The position numbers and the translations under genes are program-made. The notes under the pieces are model-generated. The model did no database searches. It was given only the letters and a program-made list of their open reading frames with translations, and had not been told where the DNA came from. From assembly GCF_014207255.1 (NCBI RefSeq), contig NZ_JACHCZ010000001.1, forward strand, positions 1,479,378 through 1,543,377: 64,000 bases of DNA. The letters are read 5' to 3'. This DNA comes from Pseudomonas sp. JAI120 (lineage in GTDB: Bacteria > Pseudomonadota > Gammaproteobacteria > Pseudomonadales > Pseudomonadaceae). Positions 34,699 through 43,481 of this stretch are shown one piece after another (positions within the stretch are counted from its first letter, which is position 1; each line of letters opens with the position of its first letter).

Positions 34699-34965
34699 AT
34701 GACCACGTCAGCGTCTACGGTCAGTGCGACGATCGATGAAACGCGCAGATACTTCGACGAGCGTGTAGTCCCGGCCGGGCAGCCCGTCAGCTTTCATTGC
34801 GCCAGCAATCGTTGCTACACCACGTTCAGGTGTGTGCCCAAGGCGGGTGCGGATTACGGATTGTGTAAAAAAGGGGGCGACAAGCGCCAAGGCAGCCTTG
34901 CCTTCAACTGTGAACCGGCAAGGCCAACCCAAACAGTACAAAAAACCCACCGCAGACTTTATTGA
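34699..34965 (+). CDS. Small Cys-containing hypothetical protein overlapping lysE-type gene
   Basis: The 88-residue frame from ATG 34699 has a good GAAGGAG site. It has four Cys in CASNRCYTTFRC...LCKK and one more in FNCEP, which could bind a metal or form disulfides. Its last 20 codons overlap the convergent LysE-type gene by about 60 bases, so the C-terminus may be an extension after loss of the original stop. No family recognised. Confidence 0.5.
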   Translation: MTTSASTVSATIDETRRYFDERVVPAGQPVSFHCASNRCYTTFRCVPKAGADYGLCKKGGDKRQGSLAFNCEPARPTQTVQKTHRRLY

Positions 34966-35512
34966 ACCGGCGCCCGGTGCGGGCCAGCCAAGGTCGGACG
35001 CGGTTCGCTGCGCTGGCCACCAGGTATTCCACGACGAACTCCACCACGGCGTAGGTCAGCGCGATGGCAGCCGTCTGCGCGATGATGCTTCTGTGCGGGT
35101 CCAGGAACGGTGGGATAAACGCGGTGAACAGCAGCAGTGCCTTGGGGTTTGAAATCGCCGAGACCAGCCCTTGGCGGAACAGCGACCAGCGCCGCAAACT
35201 GACTGTGCCGGTGGCCTCAAGGCTGACGGGGGCCGCGCGCCACAGGCCGAAACCGAGCCAGATCAGGTAGAGCCCGCCGGCCACCTTCAAGGCGGTGAAC
35301 CAACTGGCCGATGCCTGGATCAGTGCCCCCAGGCCCAGCGCGCACAGCGTCAGCACCAGGGCAAAGCCGAGCACGCCGCCGCTGATGGTGAACAGCGTCC
35401 GGCGACTGCCGTGCAGGGCCCCATGGGTCAGCACCAGTAATGCATTGGGCCCTGGTACCACGGCGATGCCGAAGCAAGTCATCAGGTAAAGCAGCCAGGT
35501 ATCAAAGGGCAT
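34904..35512 (-). CDS. LysE-family amino acid exporter
   Basis: ATG 35512 (MPFDTWLLYLMTCFGIAVVPGPNALLVL) gives 202 residues. The PGPN motif in the first helix, about six membrane helices and GFALVLTLCALGLGALIQASASWFTALKVAGGLYLIWLGF are RhtB/LysE features. The divergent LysR gene 112 bases away is its likely regulator; the substrate amino acid is not known. Confidence 0.88.
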   Translation of the reverse strand: MPFDTWLLYLMTCFGIAVVPGPNALLVLTHGALHGSRRTLFTISGGVLGFALVLTLCALGLGALIQASASWFTALKVAGGLYLIWLGFGLWRAAPVSLEATGTVSLRRWSLFRQGLVSAISNPKALLLFTAFIPPFLDPHRSIIAQTAAIALTYAVVEFVVEYLVASAANRVRPWLARTGRRFNKVCGGFFVLFGLALPVHS

Positions 35513-35624
35513 GATCCAATCCAGCAGGTGGGTATTCAGGCCAGTATCTTGCGAGTGAAGAAAAGTCCTGAAAAGCGCATTATTCACGTTGCAGCCATTC
35601 GATTAACGAATAAAGGAAACTGCC

Positions 35625-36488
35625 ATGCCCTCCAGCGATTTGCAGATCGATTGGCTCAAGTGCTTCGTGGCGGTAGTAGATGCCGGTTCGCTGTCGGGTG
35701 CGGCCCATGAGATCAACCGCTCGCAGTCCGCCGTCAGCATGCAGATGAAGAAGCTCGAAGCCGCCCTTGGACGCCCGCTGTTGAGCCGTGGCCCAAGGTA
35801 TCTGCAACTCACCGATGACGGCCAGACGCTGCTCGGCTATGCCCGTCGCATGCTCGCACTGCACGCAGAAACCCAGGCGGCCTTTAACGGGGAAGCGATC
35901 ACCGGGCGAGTCCGCCTGGGCGTCGCAGAGGACTATGCGGCGAAATACCTCACGCCGCTGCTGAAGCGTTTTTCACCGCGCTACGCCGGTGTGGAAATAG
36001 AACTGACCTGCGAACAGTCGACCACGCTGATCCCGCGTGTGCGCAGCGGCGATCTTGATCTTGCGCTGGTGTCCAGGGACTCGCCCCACAGCGGCACCTT
36101 TCTGTTCAAAGAACCCATGGTCTGGGTGGGCTCGCCCCAGTTCGAACTATGGCGGCGCGACCCACTGCCTATCGCCGTCTACGAAAGTGAAAGCCTGGCG
36201 CGGCGTTATGCGGTGCATTCACTGGCCCAGCAAGGGCGCCAATTCAAGGTGGTCTACAACAGCTCCAGCCTCGCCGGCCAAGTGGCAGCGGTGGAAGGTG
36301 GGCTGGCGATTGCCGCCATCACGCAGTGCACCGTGCAGCTATCACTGCAGGTGTTGAGCAGCGAGCATGGCTTGGGAAACATTGCGCCCATGGAGGTTTC
36401 GATTCTGCGTAGCCGAGCTTCTCGGGGGGCCAAGGCGGTTAATAGCCTGCATGCGTTTATCATCAACGCGCTAAGAGTTCAGGTGTAG
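35625..36488 (+). CDS. LysR-family regulator
   Basis: A 287-residue LysR protein: HTH at about 8-66 (LKCFVAVVDAGSLSGAAHEINRSQSAVSMQMKKLEAALG) and a substrate-binding-like domain (GRVRLGVAEDYAAKYLTPLLKRFS...). It is divergent from the LysE-type exporter gene, the common ArgP/LysE-like layout. Confidence 0.9.
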   Translation: MPSSDLQIDWLKCFVAVVDAGSLSGAAHEINRSQSAVSMQMKKLEAALGRPLLSRGPRYLQLTDDGQTLLGYARRMLALHAETQAAFNGEAITGRVRLGVAEDYAAKYLTPLLKRFSPRYAGVEIELTCEQSTTLIPRVRSGDLDLALVSRDSPHSGTFLFKEPMVWVGSPQFELWRRDPLPIAVYESESLARRYAVHSLAQQGRQFKVVYNSSSLAGQVAAVEGGLAIAAITQCTVQLSLQVLSSEHGLGNIAPMEVSILRSRASRGAKAVNSLHAFIINALRVQV

Positions 36489-36530
36489 CTGGTTTAATAC
36501 ACAGGCTGAACACCCCACTTGGAGCCCTTT

Positions 36531-36902
36531 ATGCCAACCACACCACGCGACAACGCCCGGATTGAACGTCGCCTCATCGCCACCCTCACCGACGCCTGCG
36601 AAATCGCCAAAACTGAAATCCCCGGCTTCGACTGGCTGACCCACACCGTCGACTACAGCGCCTTCCCCCAGAGCTTGCGGGTGATCTGGGTGTTCGACAG
36701 CCGCGCCAACAAGGACCACGCCCTCTCGACAGGGGCAGACACACGCATGCGTGAGCTGACTGCTGCCGCACTCAACGACGCCGACGTGCACGGCGCGCCC
36801 ATGGAACGCTGCGTCCACTTCGACTCCGAAGAAGAATGCCACCTGCGCCATGACGGCGATTGGCGCCTGCGCCTGGCCAAGGTGCATACGGCCAAGGTGT
36901 GA
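36531..36902 (+). CDS. Conserved hypothetical protein
   Basis: The 123-residue soluble protein runs from MPTTPRDNARIERRLIATLTDACEIAKTEIPGFDWLTHTVDYSAFPQSLRVIWVFDS to ECHLRHDGDWRLRLAKVH. The mix of charged helices and strands suggests a compact domain. It is 79 bases upstream of the YedE-type genes on the same strand. No function assigned. Confidence 0.65.
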   Translation: MPTTPRDNARIERRLIATLTDACEIAKTEIPGFDWLTHTVDYSAFPQSLRVIWVFDSRANKDHALSTGADTRMRELTAAALNDADVHGAPMERCVHFDSEEECHLRHDGDWRLRLAKVHTAKV

Positions 36903-36981
36903 GTGCGCGTCTTCACTCGTTGGGGTTGGGGATAAAACTGTGGTATCGATGCACGTAGTCCTCACACACCCAGGCACTGCC

Positions 36982-37413
36982 ATGACTCTTTCCACCCACT
37001 TCACCCCTTGGACCGCCCTGCTCGGCGGCGCCCTGATCGGCTTGTCCGCAGGCCTGTTCATCCTGCTCAACGGCCGCATCGCCGGTATCAGCGGCCTGCT
37101 TGGCAGCCTGCTCTCCAGGCGCGGCGAGGGGCGTGGGGAGAAACTGCTGTTTGTGATCGGGCTGCTGGTCTCGCCCTGGATCTGGTCGTTGTTTGCCGAG
37201 CTGCCTGAGTCATCGTTCCAGGCCGGTGGCTACGCGCTGGTGCTGGCAGGGCTGCTGGTAGGGATTGGCACGCGGTATGGCGCCGGTTGTACCAGTGGGC
37301 ATGGCATCTGCGGGCTTTCGCGGTGGTCGCTGCGTTCGTTGGTCGCGGTCGGTTGTTTCATGGGCAGCGGGTTCGCCGGTGTCTATTTCATCCGCCACCT
37401 GCTGGGAGCCTGA
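36982..37413 (+). CDS. YeeE/YedE-family membrane protein, first half
   Basis: ATG 36982 ([29 protein letters not shown]) gives 143 residues with four membrane helices. [17 protein letters not shown] carries the conserved Cys/His of the YeeE/YedE sulfur-transport family. Together with the next gene it makes a split transporter for thiosulfate or another sulfur species; direction is inferred. Confidence 0.87.
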   Translation: MTLSTHFTPWTALLGGALIGLSAGLFILLNGRIAGISGLLGSLLSRRGEGRGEKLLFVIGLLVSPWIWSLFAELPESSFQAGGYALVLAGLLVGIGTRYGAGCTSGHGICGLSRWSLRSLVAVGCFMGSGFAGVYFIRHLLGA

Positions 37414-37415
37414 GC

Positions 37416-37835
37416 ATGCGTAAATTCACTGCATTGATCGCCGGTCTGATCTTCGGCCTGGGGCTGCACCTCAGCGGCATGACCAACCCGGCGAAGGTGC
37501 TCGCCTTCCTCGACCTCGCCGGCGAGTGGGACCCTTCATTGGCCTTGGTCATGCTCGGCGCCCTGATGGTGAGCAGCGTGCCCTTTTACGTCGTAAGGCA
37601 TCGCCAGGTCTCGCTGCTGGGCGCACCGATCCAGATGCCGACGCAACGCACCATCGACCGCCGCCTCGTGCTGGGCAGCCTGGTGTTCGGCATGGGGTGG
37701 GCGATTGCGGGGCTATGTCCCGGGCCGGCAGTGGCATTGCTGTTGACGGGCCAATGGCAGGTGCTGGTGTTCACGTTGGCGATGGTGACGGGCATGCTGA
37801 TTTTTGCAGGGATTGAATCGCGCAGGCGGGGTTGA
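37416..37835 (+). CDS. YeeE/YedE-family membrane protein, second half
   Basis: ATG 37416 is only two bases after the previous stop; 139 residues. Four membrane helices and the motif GMGWAIAGLCPGPAVALLLTG (GLCPGP, the second conserved Cys site) make it the partner of the preceding protein. Confidence 0.87.
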   Translation: MRKFTALIAGLIFGLGLHLSGMTNPAKVLAFLDLAGEWDPSLALVMLGALMVSSVPFYVVRHRQVSLLGAPIQMPTQRTIDRRLVLGSLVFGMGWAIAGLCPGPAVALLLTGQWQVLVFTLAMVTGMLIFAGIESRRRG

Positions 37836-37858
37836 ACCGCCTGCACGGCTTCATTTTT
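37822..37858 (+). terminator. Terminator after the YeeE/YedE pair
   Basis: GCAGGCGG/CCGCCTGC form an 8-bp stem overlapping the stop codon, followed at 37850 by TCATTTTT. Confidence 0.6.
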
Positions 37859-37873
37859 ACCCCACACAGTAGA

Positions 37874-38596
37874 TCACGCCTGCGCACTGAACCGCTGTAT
37901 TCCACGCCGCTCATACATCGCCGCTTCCGTCTGTTGCGTCGCCAGTTCGCCTTTGGAGGCCAGTTGATTAATAAAAATCCGGTCCCTGGCCCCTTTGAAG
38001 TCCGACGGGTCGAAGTCTCTTAAGAGCGGCGCCAGATCAATGGTCTTGGCGAAGTTTTCGTTGGTCAGGCTGTAATAGCCCAGGCCCGACCAGACGGAAT
38101 CGGCGTCCACCGTGTCGATGGAGGCATTGCGGTAGGCAACAGCTGCGGTTTTCAGGCCAAGGGATTGATTGAGCAAATCCGTCAGCCGTTTGGTATCCGA
38201 GCTGCTGAGCTGGCTGGCCGAATCCAGCACTTTCAGGCGGCCATCGGCCTCGACGGTGAAGCCGTATTTTTTGCCGGCCAAGTCGGGAGCGGTGGCCGAC
38301 AGCGCTGACTCGAATGCCTTGAAGGATGCCTTCAGCGTATTGAGCGCGCCGGTGGAAATTTCGACGAGCCGAGGGTGGTCTGGCGACTGGGTCCGACCGA
38401 CCCAGACGTCGACCACCTCCGGCGGTTCCACCGTGGTGCTTGCTGATCCACTGGGATGGTAGACGGCCGCCGGGGCGGCGTTTGCCAACGCTTCCTTCGC
38501 GGCCTCTGTCAGTGGCTGGGCCACGAGCTGCTGGTCGGAAGGTGTAAGGCTGGTGTTGACCGGCGGGAGATAGGCAGCGCTGACGGAAAGAGCCAT
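37874..38596 (-). CDS. Hypothetical protein
   Basis: The 240-residue soluble protein has an Ala/Ser/Pro-rich N-terminal third and a mixed C-terminal part (LVEISTGALNTLKASFKAFESAL, DTVDADSVWSGLGYYSLTNENFAKTIDLAPLLRDFDPSDFKGARDRIF). It has no signal peptide. A disordered N-terminus followed by a domain is reminiscent of secreted non-Sec proteins such as the one at 781-1743, but there is no sequence match. Function unknown. Confidence 0.65.
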   Translation of the reverse strand: MALSVSAAYLPPVNTSLTPSDQQLVAQPLTEAAKEALANAAPAAVYHPSGSASTTVEPPEVVDVWVGRTQSPDHPRLVEISTGALNTLKASFKAFESALSATAPDLAGKKYGFTVEADGRLKVLDSASQLSSSDTKRLTDLLNQSLGLKTAAVAYRNASIDTVDADSVWSGLGYYSLTNENFAKTIDLAPLLRDFDPSDFKGARDRIFINQLASKGELATQQTEAAMYERRGIQRFSAQA

Positions 38597-38738
38597 TTTA
38601 TCGATCCTTGATTGGCGGGTTCATACAGGTTATCGCCGGAAATCGGCCGAGCTTTAGACGGCCAACGTGCAGGATCGTACAAGCCAGGCGCCTCGTTGCC
38701 TCGATAGTCTGGCCCTCTTACCTACCAGAGGATGGATC

Positions 38739-39119
38739 ATGGCTACGTCACAGCACCCGGCACAACCGGTAAACCTTGCGCAAAAGGCGTCGCTCATCAA
38801 CGAGCAGTGGAGCCCCAGGGTCGTCGCCGAAATGAACGACTACCAGTTCAAGGTGGTGCGCATCGAAGGGGAGTTCATCTGGCACTCACACCCGGAAACC
38901 GACGAAGCGTTCCTGGTGTTGGAAGGGACGCTGCGTATCGATCTGCCGGAAGGTCCGGTGTATGTGGCGGCGGGCGAGTTGTATGTGGTCCCGCGTGGCG
39001 TTGAACATCGGACCGCCGCCGAGGGTGAGGCGAAGCTGATGATGATTGAGCCTCGGGGCATCTTGAATACCGGCCATGAAGGCGGTGAGCGTACTGCAAC
39101 AAACGATCTTTGGATCTGA
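38739..39119 (+). CDS. Cupin-domain protein
   Basis: The 126-residue cupin has motif 1 GEFIWHSHPETDEAFLVLEG and motif 2 AAGELYVVPRGVEHRTAA, with the metal ligands His, His, Glu and His in place. AGAGGA lies before ATG 38739. It is a small single-domain cupin of unknown substrate. Confidence 0.88.
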   Translation: MATSQHPAQPVNLAQKASLINEQWSPRVVAEMNDYQFKVVRIEGEFIWHSHPETDEAFLVLEGTLRIDLPEGPVYVAAGELYVVPRGVEHRTAAEGEAKLMMIEPRGILNTGHEGGERTATNDLWI

Positions 39120-39221
39120 AAAAATCGCGCGCCTCATGGGGCTCGGTCATTGAGCCGAGCCTTTGGCGGGTAATTTCTGGATAATGCCCAGTTCCCGCCC
39201 CCGATACGGACATCCCGCTCG

Positions 39222-40478
39222 ATGAAGTTGCCCACCGCCGCCCTCCTCCTCGCCTCTGCGCTGCTGCCTTCCATCGCCCACGCCGACGATGCCGCGCTGA
39301 CCGACACGCTCAAGGCCTTCACCCGCTGCGACGCGACGTTCTTCAGCAGCCTGAACAGCCACCGCGACGCCTGGCAGGCCTACGCGCCGCTCAAGCAGGA
39401 CAAAGACTTCGCGTGGATCGCGGTAGTCAACCGCGCGGACCGCAAGGCCAACGCGGTGCCGATCAGCACGCCGCCCATCGCCGGTTTGAAGCTGTTGTCG
39501 TACGCCGACGAGGCCAGCGACCTCGGCAACCTGGGGCGTTACTATTACTGGGGCTTTGTTGTGCAAGGCAATATCGACGAGGTTGCCCAACGCCTTGCCC
39601 CGCTGCTCGACCAGCCTGCTCGCCTGCAAAAAGGCGATGACGCCTACATTCGCAGCGAGCTCAAGGTCGGCGACCGTTGGCAGGCCATCAAGCCACGGCC
39701 CGGCGTCGCGCCGGGCACCCGCGAAGTCGAGCGCGTGCTGCTGGTAGAGCCGGAAGGCACCGACGGCACGCAATCGCACATCAGTTGTTCGTTGCAGGGC
39801 GGTGTCGATGCGGCGCTGCTGGCCTGGTCACGTCCGGACATCGAACCGGCTGACTACCCACGCACCGTCGTAGAACCGAGCATCAACGACGTCGCCGTAC
39901 CCGCCAGCGTGCTCCAGCACTTCGACTCGGCCCTGCTGCAGCCGAAGTTCAAGACGTTGAGCTACACGTACCTGTCGAAAAAAAGCGATGGCAGCAACGA
40001 CACCCCCACCTCGGTGACCTTCACGGCGGTGGGTGGCTTACTGAATAAGAACGAGATCTACAGCGACACCTTCCATGTCGAGCGCCTGGTGCAGGCGGAC
40101 CTGATTCAGTTGAAGTCGAAGATGAATGGCGTGGGCGACGGCCAGGTGTTGCTGACCCGCGAAGCCGAACTGAGTATTCCGAGCAGTTGGACGCCTGGCC
40201 AGACGCTGAGCGCCAACCTGCACATGGCGAACGTGCCCGGCAAACCGACCGATACCCCGCTCGAGACCTCCGTGAGCTGCAAGGTTGGCCAGCGCTTCCC
40301 GGCCCGACAGGTGTTTGCCTCGTTGACCGGCGACGCCATCAAGCTTGAGTGCGAGCAAGGCGACTACAAGACCTCGCGCGCGTTTATCGAAGACCTGGGC
40401 ATTGCCCTGACGTTGGAGACGACGTCGAGCAAAATGCGCTCGGCGTATGAATACACGGCGTTCGAGGTGGTGCGTTGA
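39222..40478 (+). CDS. Exported two-part protein, paralogue of 31338-32003
   Basis: The 418-residue protein has a signal peptide MKLPTAALLLASALLPSIAHA. Its first half (about 22-210) is homologous to the exported protein at 31338-32003. The second half (about 230-418) is an additional beta-rich region (TLSYTYLSKKSDGSNDTPTSVTFTAVGG..., then CKVGQRFPARQVFASLTGDAIKLECEQGDYKTSRAFIEDLGIAL). Two Cys in the second half could pair. Periplasmic; function unknown. Confidence 0.78.
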   Translation: MKLPTAALLLASALLPSIAHADDAALTDTLKAFTRCDATFFSSLNSHRDAWQAYAPLKQDKDFAWIAVVNRADRKANAVPISTPPIAGLKLLSYADEASDLGNLGRYYYWGFVVQGNIDEVAQRLAPLLDQPARLQKGDDAYIRSELKVGDRWQAIKPRPGVAPGTREVERVLLVEPEGTDGTQSHISCSLQGGVDAALLAWSRPDIEPADYPRTVVEPSINDVAVPASVLQHFDSALLQPKFKTLSYTYLSKKSDGSNDTPTSVTFTAVGGLLNKNEIYSDTFHVERLVQADLIQLKSKMNGVGDGQVLLTREAELSIPSSWTPGQTLSANLHMANVPGKPTDTPLETSVSCKVGQRFPARQVFASLTGDAIKLECEQGDYKTSRAFIEDLGIALTLETTSSKMRSAYEYTAFEVVR

Positions 40479-40577
40479 TCGAAGGGGCGTTTGCCAAGCA
40501 AACATCCCGCTGATTCAGGGCACTCTACGTTGTCGCAGCAGTCTGTTCCTACACACCCCATGCCACGCGGAGTTCCC

Positions 40578-41204
40578 ATGATCATTGTCCATCACCTCAA
40601 CAACTCACGTTCGCAGCGCATTCTGTGGCTGCTGGAAGAGCTTGGCCTGCCGTACGAGATCAAGCGCTACCAGCGCGACCCGAAGACCAACCTCGCGCCA
40701 CCGGAGCTCAAGGCGATCAATGCGCTGGGCAAGTCCCCGGTGATCGAAGACGGCGCCAACGTGGTGATCGAGTCCGGCGCCATCGTCGATTACCTGATCC
40801 GCCGCCATGGCGACGGTCGCCTGCAACCGGACCCGGCCACGGCCGCCTACGACCAGTATGTGCAATGGCTGCACTTCGCCGAAGGCTCGGCCATGCTGCC
40901 GCTGATGCTCAATCTCTATGTGGGACGCCTGGGTGATGCCGGTGCGCCGTTGCATCCGCGTATCGAATCGGAAGTAGCCAATTACCTCGGTTACCTCAAC
41001 GAGGCGCTGGCACACACGCCGTATCTGCTGGGCGATGAATTGAGCGGCGCGGACATCCAGATGAGCTTTATCGGCGAAATCGCCAAGGCCCAGGGCAAGC
41101 TGCCGGCGTACCCGCACCTGGCAGCGTGGGTGCAGCGTTTCCAGGCACGCCCGGCTTATCGCCAGGCGCTGGAACAGGGTGGAGAGTATGCGTTTGCCAA
41201 GTGA
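40578..41204 (+). CDS. Glutathione S-transferase
   Basis: ATG 40578 (MIIVHHLNNSRSQRILWLLEELGLPYEIKRYQRD) gives 208 residues. The N-terminal thioredoxin fold has SRSQR at the glutathione site, the cis-Pro in GKSPVIED and ESGAIVDYLI. The C-terminal helical domain ends in AWVQRFQARPAYRQAL. Cytoplasmic detoxification enzyme; substrate unknown. Confidence 0.92.
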   Translation: MIIVHHLNNSRSQRILWLLEELGLPYEIKRYQRDPKTNLAPPELKAINALGKSPVIEDGANVVIESGAIVDYLIRRHGDGRLQPDPATAAYDQYVQWLHFAEGSAMLPLMLNLYVGRLGDAGAPLHPRIESEVANYLGYLNEALAHTPYLLGDELSGADIQMSFIGEIAKAQGKLPAYPHLAAWVQRFQARPAYRQALEQGGEYAFAK

Positions 41205-41275
41205 GTCGTGCGGCGAACGCTTAACCCATCAAGAACCGGACTGTTGTGGGGGAGATGCCAGCCTTGGGGGACAGC

Positions 41276-43018
41276 TTACCCATTCCCCATCATCTGCCAC
41301 AGCGACGCCCCCACGCCGGTGATGCTCTCCCCGGCAATCAACCCCGCCGCTGCGGTAATCGCAAAACGCTCGGTAATGCTCGGCCAGCGGCAGCTCACCA
41401 GCCAGGTGAGCACCGCACCCAGCGCCATCATCAGCGACACCGAAGCTGGCAGCACAAACGCCAACCCCAACGCAGCGGCACTGGGCAAGTAGCGGGCGCG
41501 ATGGGCGGGCAACAGGCTGTCGAGTACCCCCAGCAACACCCCCGCCACACCGGCAATAGCAATCGCCCAGCGAATGCTCGCCGACAATGAATCCAGCCCA
41601 TGGGTAAGGGTTTGTGCCACGGCTTTCCAGGTCGCGACCGCCGGCGCCGGCCATTCTTCGGTGAGCAGCATCGATTGGGGATCAGGAATCAGCGCCAGGT
41701 ACGCGAACACCCCGACGATGCTGCCAATGAAAATCCCCAGGATCTGCGCGATCACTTGCTTGTGCGGCGTGGCGCCAATCGCCTTGCCGACCTTGAAGTC
41801 GTTCATCAAGTCGGTGCACTGCCCGGCCGAGCCGCCGGCGGTGTTGGCACTCATCAGGTTGATCGGCACTTGCCCCGGCGCGACGATGCCGAAGCTCAGC
41901 TGGGACAACTGCCCGATAGCGCCAATCGGCGGGATACCGGTGGCGCCCACCACGCGGGCGGCGACGGCCGCCAGGCAGATCGCCAGGGGAATGGTCAACA
42001 AGGCCATCCACAGGTTGATGCCGAACAACAGTGCCTGCAGGCTCACCACCAATACGATCGACAGGGCGAAACCGGCGGCCGGCCCAGGCTTGGGGACGCT
42101 CCAGGCTTGCCCGCCGGCGGACTTTGTAGAGGTGTACAACGCCCACAACCGAATGGTTAACGACGCCAAGGTCGAGCACACCATCAGGCTCACCCCCGGC
42201 CACAGCAACCACTCCACCAACGCCGCGAATTGCGGGCCGCTGCTGCCGGCCGGCAAGGTCACCAGGCCTTGCGCCAGCAGCCACGGGCCCAGGCCACCCC
42301 AGGCGAGCAAGGCGCCCAGCAACAGGGTCAGGCCGACGCGAATGCCGATAATGCCGCCAAAACCCAGCAGCAACAGCGAAGGGTCGGCGGTGAAGGTCAG
42401 GCGTTCCAGTTGGGCACTCGGCGACCAACGCGGGAAGGCCCACACAAAGGTGTCCACCCACTTCACCAGCCCGGACAGCAACGCCGCACTGAGCAGCACC
42501 TTCAAGCGCGTCGCGGCTTCGCGCCCATGGTTGTAGATATGCAGCAGGGTTTCCAGGGTGGCCATGCCTTCGGGAAACTTCAGCGCCTTGTCATTAAGCA
42601 ACGAAGGCCGCAGGTACCAGGCGATCCAGATGCCCAGGAAACTCACCGAGAACACCCAGGCGATCATCGGCAGCGCATCCAACTGGTTGCCGGTCAGCAG
42701 GGTATAGGCCGGGATCGGCGCCACCAGCCCACCGGAAATAATCGAAGCGGCGGCCGAGGCGACGGTCTGGTTGATATTGCTCTCGTGCAACGTCCACGGC
42801 AGTTGCTCGGACGACCGCCTCGCCAGGCCCTGCCAGATCGCATACCCCACCAGCAGGGCAATGATCGACATGTTGAACGACCAACCGATCTTCAACCCGG
42901 CGTACACATTCGAAGGGGTCAGCAGGATACCGAGCACGGTGCCGGTGATGACCGCGCGCAGGCTCAGTTCGCGTTCGACGGGGGTGTGAAGGGGCACGGT
43001 TGATGGGGGGGCATGCAT
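41276..43018 (-). CDS. OPT-family oligopeptide transporter
   Basis: ATG 43018 (MHAPPSTVPLHTPVERELSLRAVITG) gives 580 residues with about 14 membrane helices. The OPT signature is seen in GTVLGILLTPSNVYAGLKIGWSFNMSI and VASAAASIISGGLVAPIPAYTLL. It is a proton-coupled importer of peptides or peptide-metal complexes in other organisms; the substrate is not known here. Confidence 0.87.
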   Translation of the reverse strand: MHAPPSTVPLHTPVERELSLRAVITGTVLGILLTPSNVYAGLKIGWSFNMSIIALLVGYAIWQGLARRSSEQLPWTLHESNINQTVASAAASIISGGLVAPIPAYTLLTGNQLDALPMIAWVFSVSFLGIWIAWYLRPSLLNDKALKFPEGMATLETLLHIYNHGREAATRLKVLLSAALLSGLVKWVDTFVWAFPRWSPSAQLERLTFTADPSLLLLGFGGIIGIRVGLTLLLGALLAWGGLGPWLLAQGLVTLPAGSSGPQFAALVEWLLWPGVSLMVCSTLASLTIRLWALYTSTKSAGGQAWSVPKPGPAAGFALSIVLVVSLQALLFGINLWMALLTIPLAICLAAVAARVVGATGIPPIGAIGQLSQLSFGIVAPGQVPINLMSANTAGGSAGQCTDLMNDFKVGKAIGATPHKQVIAQILGIFIGSIVGVFAYLALIPDPQSMLLTEEWPAPAVATWKAVAQTLTHGLDSLSASIRWAIAIAGVAGVLLGVLDSLLPAHRARYLPSAAALGLAFVLPASVSLMMALGAVLTWLVSCRWPSITERFAITAAAGLIAGESITGVGASLWQMMGNG

Positions 43019-43164
43019 GCGGATTCCTTTCGGCAAGGGAACAGGGCGACTTAACAAGTGAGCCCTGTCGGGGCTGAAGGTTCCGGGTTTAATGCTTGCC
43101 ACAGGTGCAGCGTTTTCCCTTAACCGGCTTGCGCCTTGTCCAGCAGCGGCTCGCCGTCGAAGCG

Positions 43165-43437
43165 ATGCCCCGACCCAAGCAATTTCGCCTTGCCTACGCC
43201 GGCAACCTGGGCACGGACCATGTGCTGCACTACCGCTTCGACGCCGCCACCGGCGCACTCACCCCGATCAGCAGAGGCTTCGTGAGCGTGCCGACCAATA
43301 CCGGGTCGAAGAGAAGCAGTCGCGCAACATCGCATTTCCCCCCAACGGGCATTGGCTGCTGGTGGCCGGTGAGAAAAGCGACAAGGTCGGCACCTATGCG
43401 GTCAGTGCCACCGGTGCGTTGAAGCGTGTGGGAGCGG
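43165..43437 (+). pseudogene. Decayed lactonase (6-phosphogluconolactonase-like) remnant
   Basis: The frame from 43165 reads FRLAYAGNLGTDHVLHYRFD, like the N-terminus of the seven-bladed lactonase family. About 40 codons later the matching frame shifts to RNIAFPPNGHWLLVAGEKSD...VGTYAVSATGALKRVG, a blade from much later in such proteins. The middle is deleted, a frameshift is present, and the 3' end runs into a REP sequence at about 43427 (GTGTGGGAGCGGGCTCGCCC). Confidence 0.65.
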
Positions 43438-43452
43438 GCTCGCCCCCGCACA
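43427..43452. repeat. REP-like unit at the end of the lactonase remnant
   Basis: GTGTGGGAGCGGGCTCGCCC followed by CCGCACAC matches the GTGGGAG...GCTTGCC REP core and marks where homology to the lactonase stops. Confidence 0.6.
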
Positions 43453-43481
43453 CCGGGTTGAATCTTGAGGGTTTACAGACC

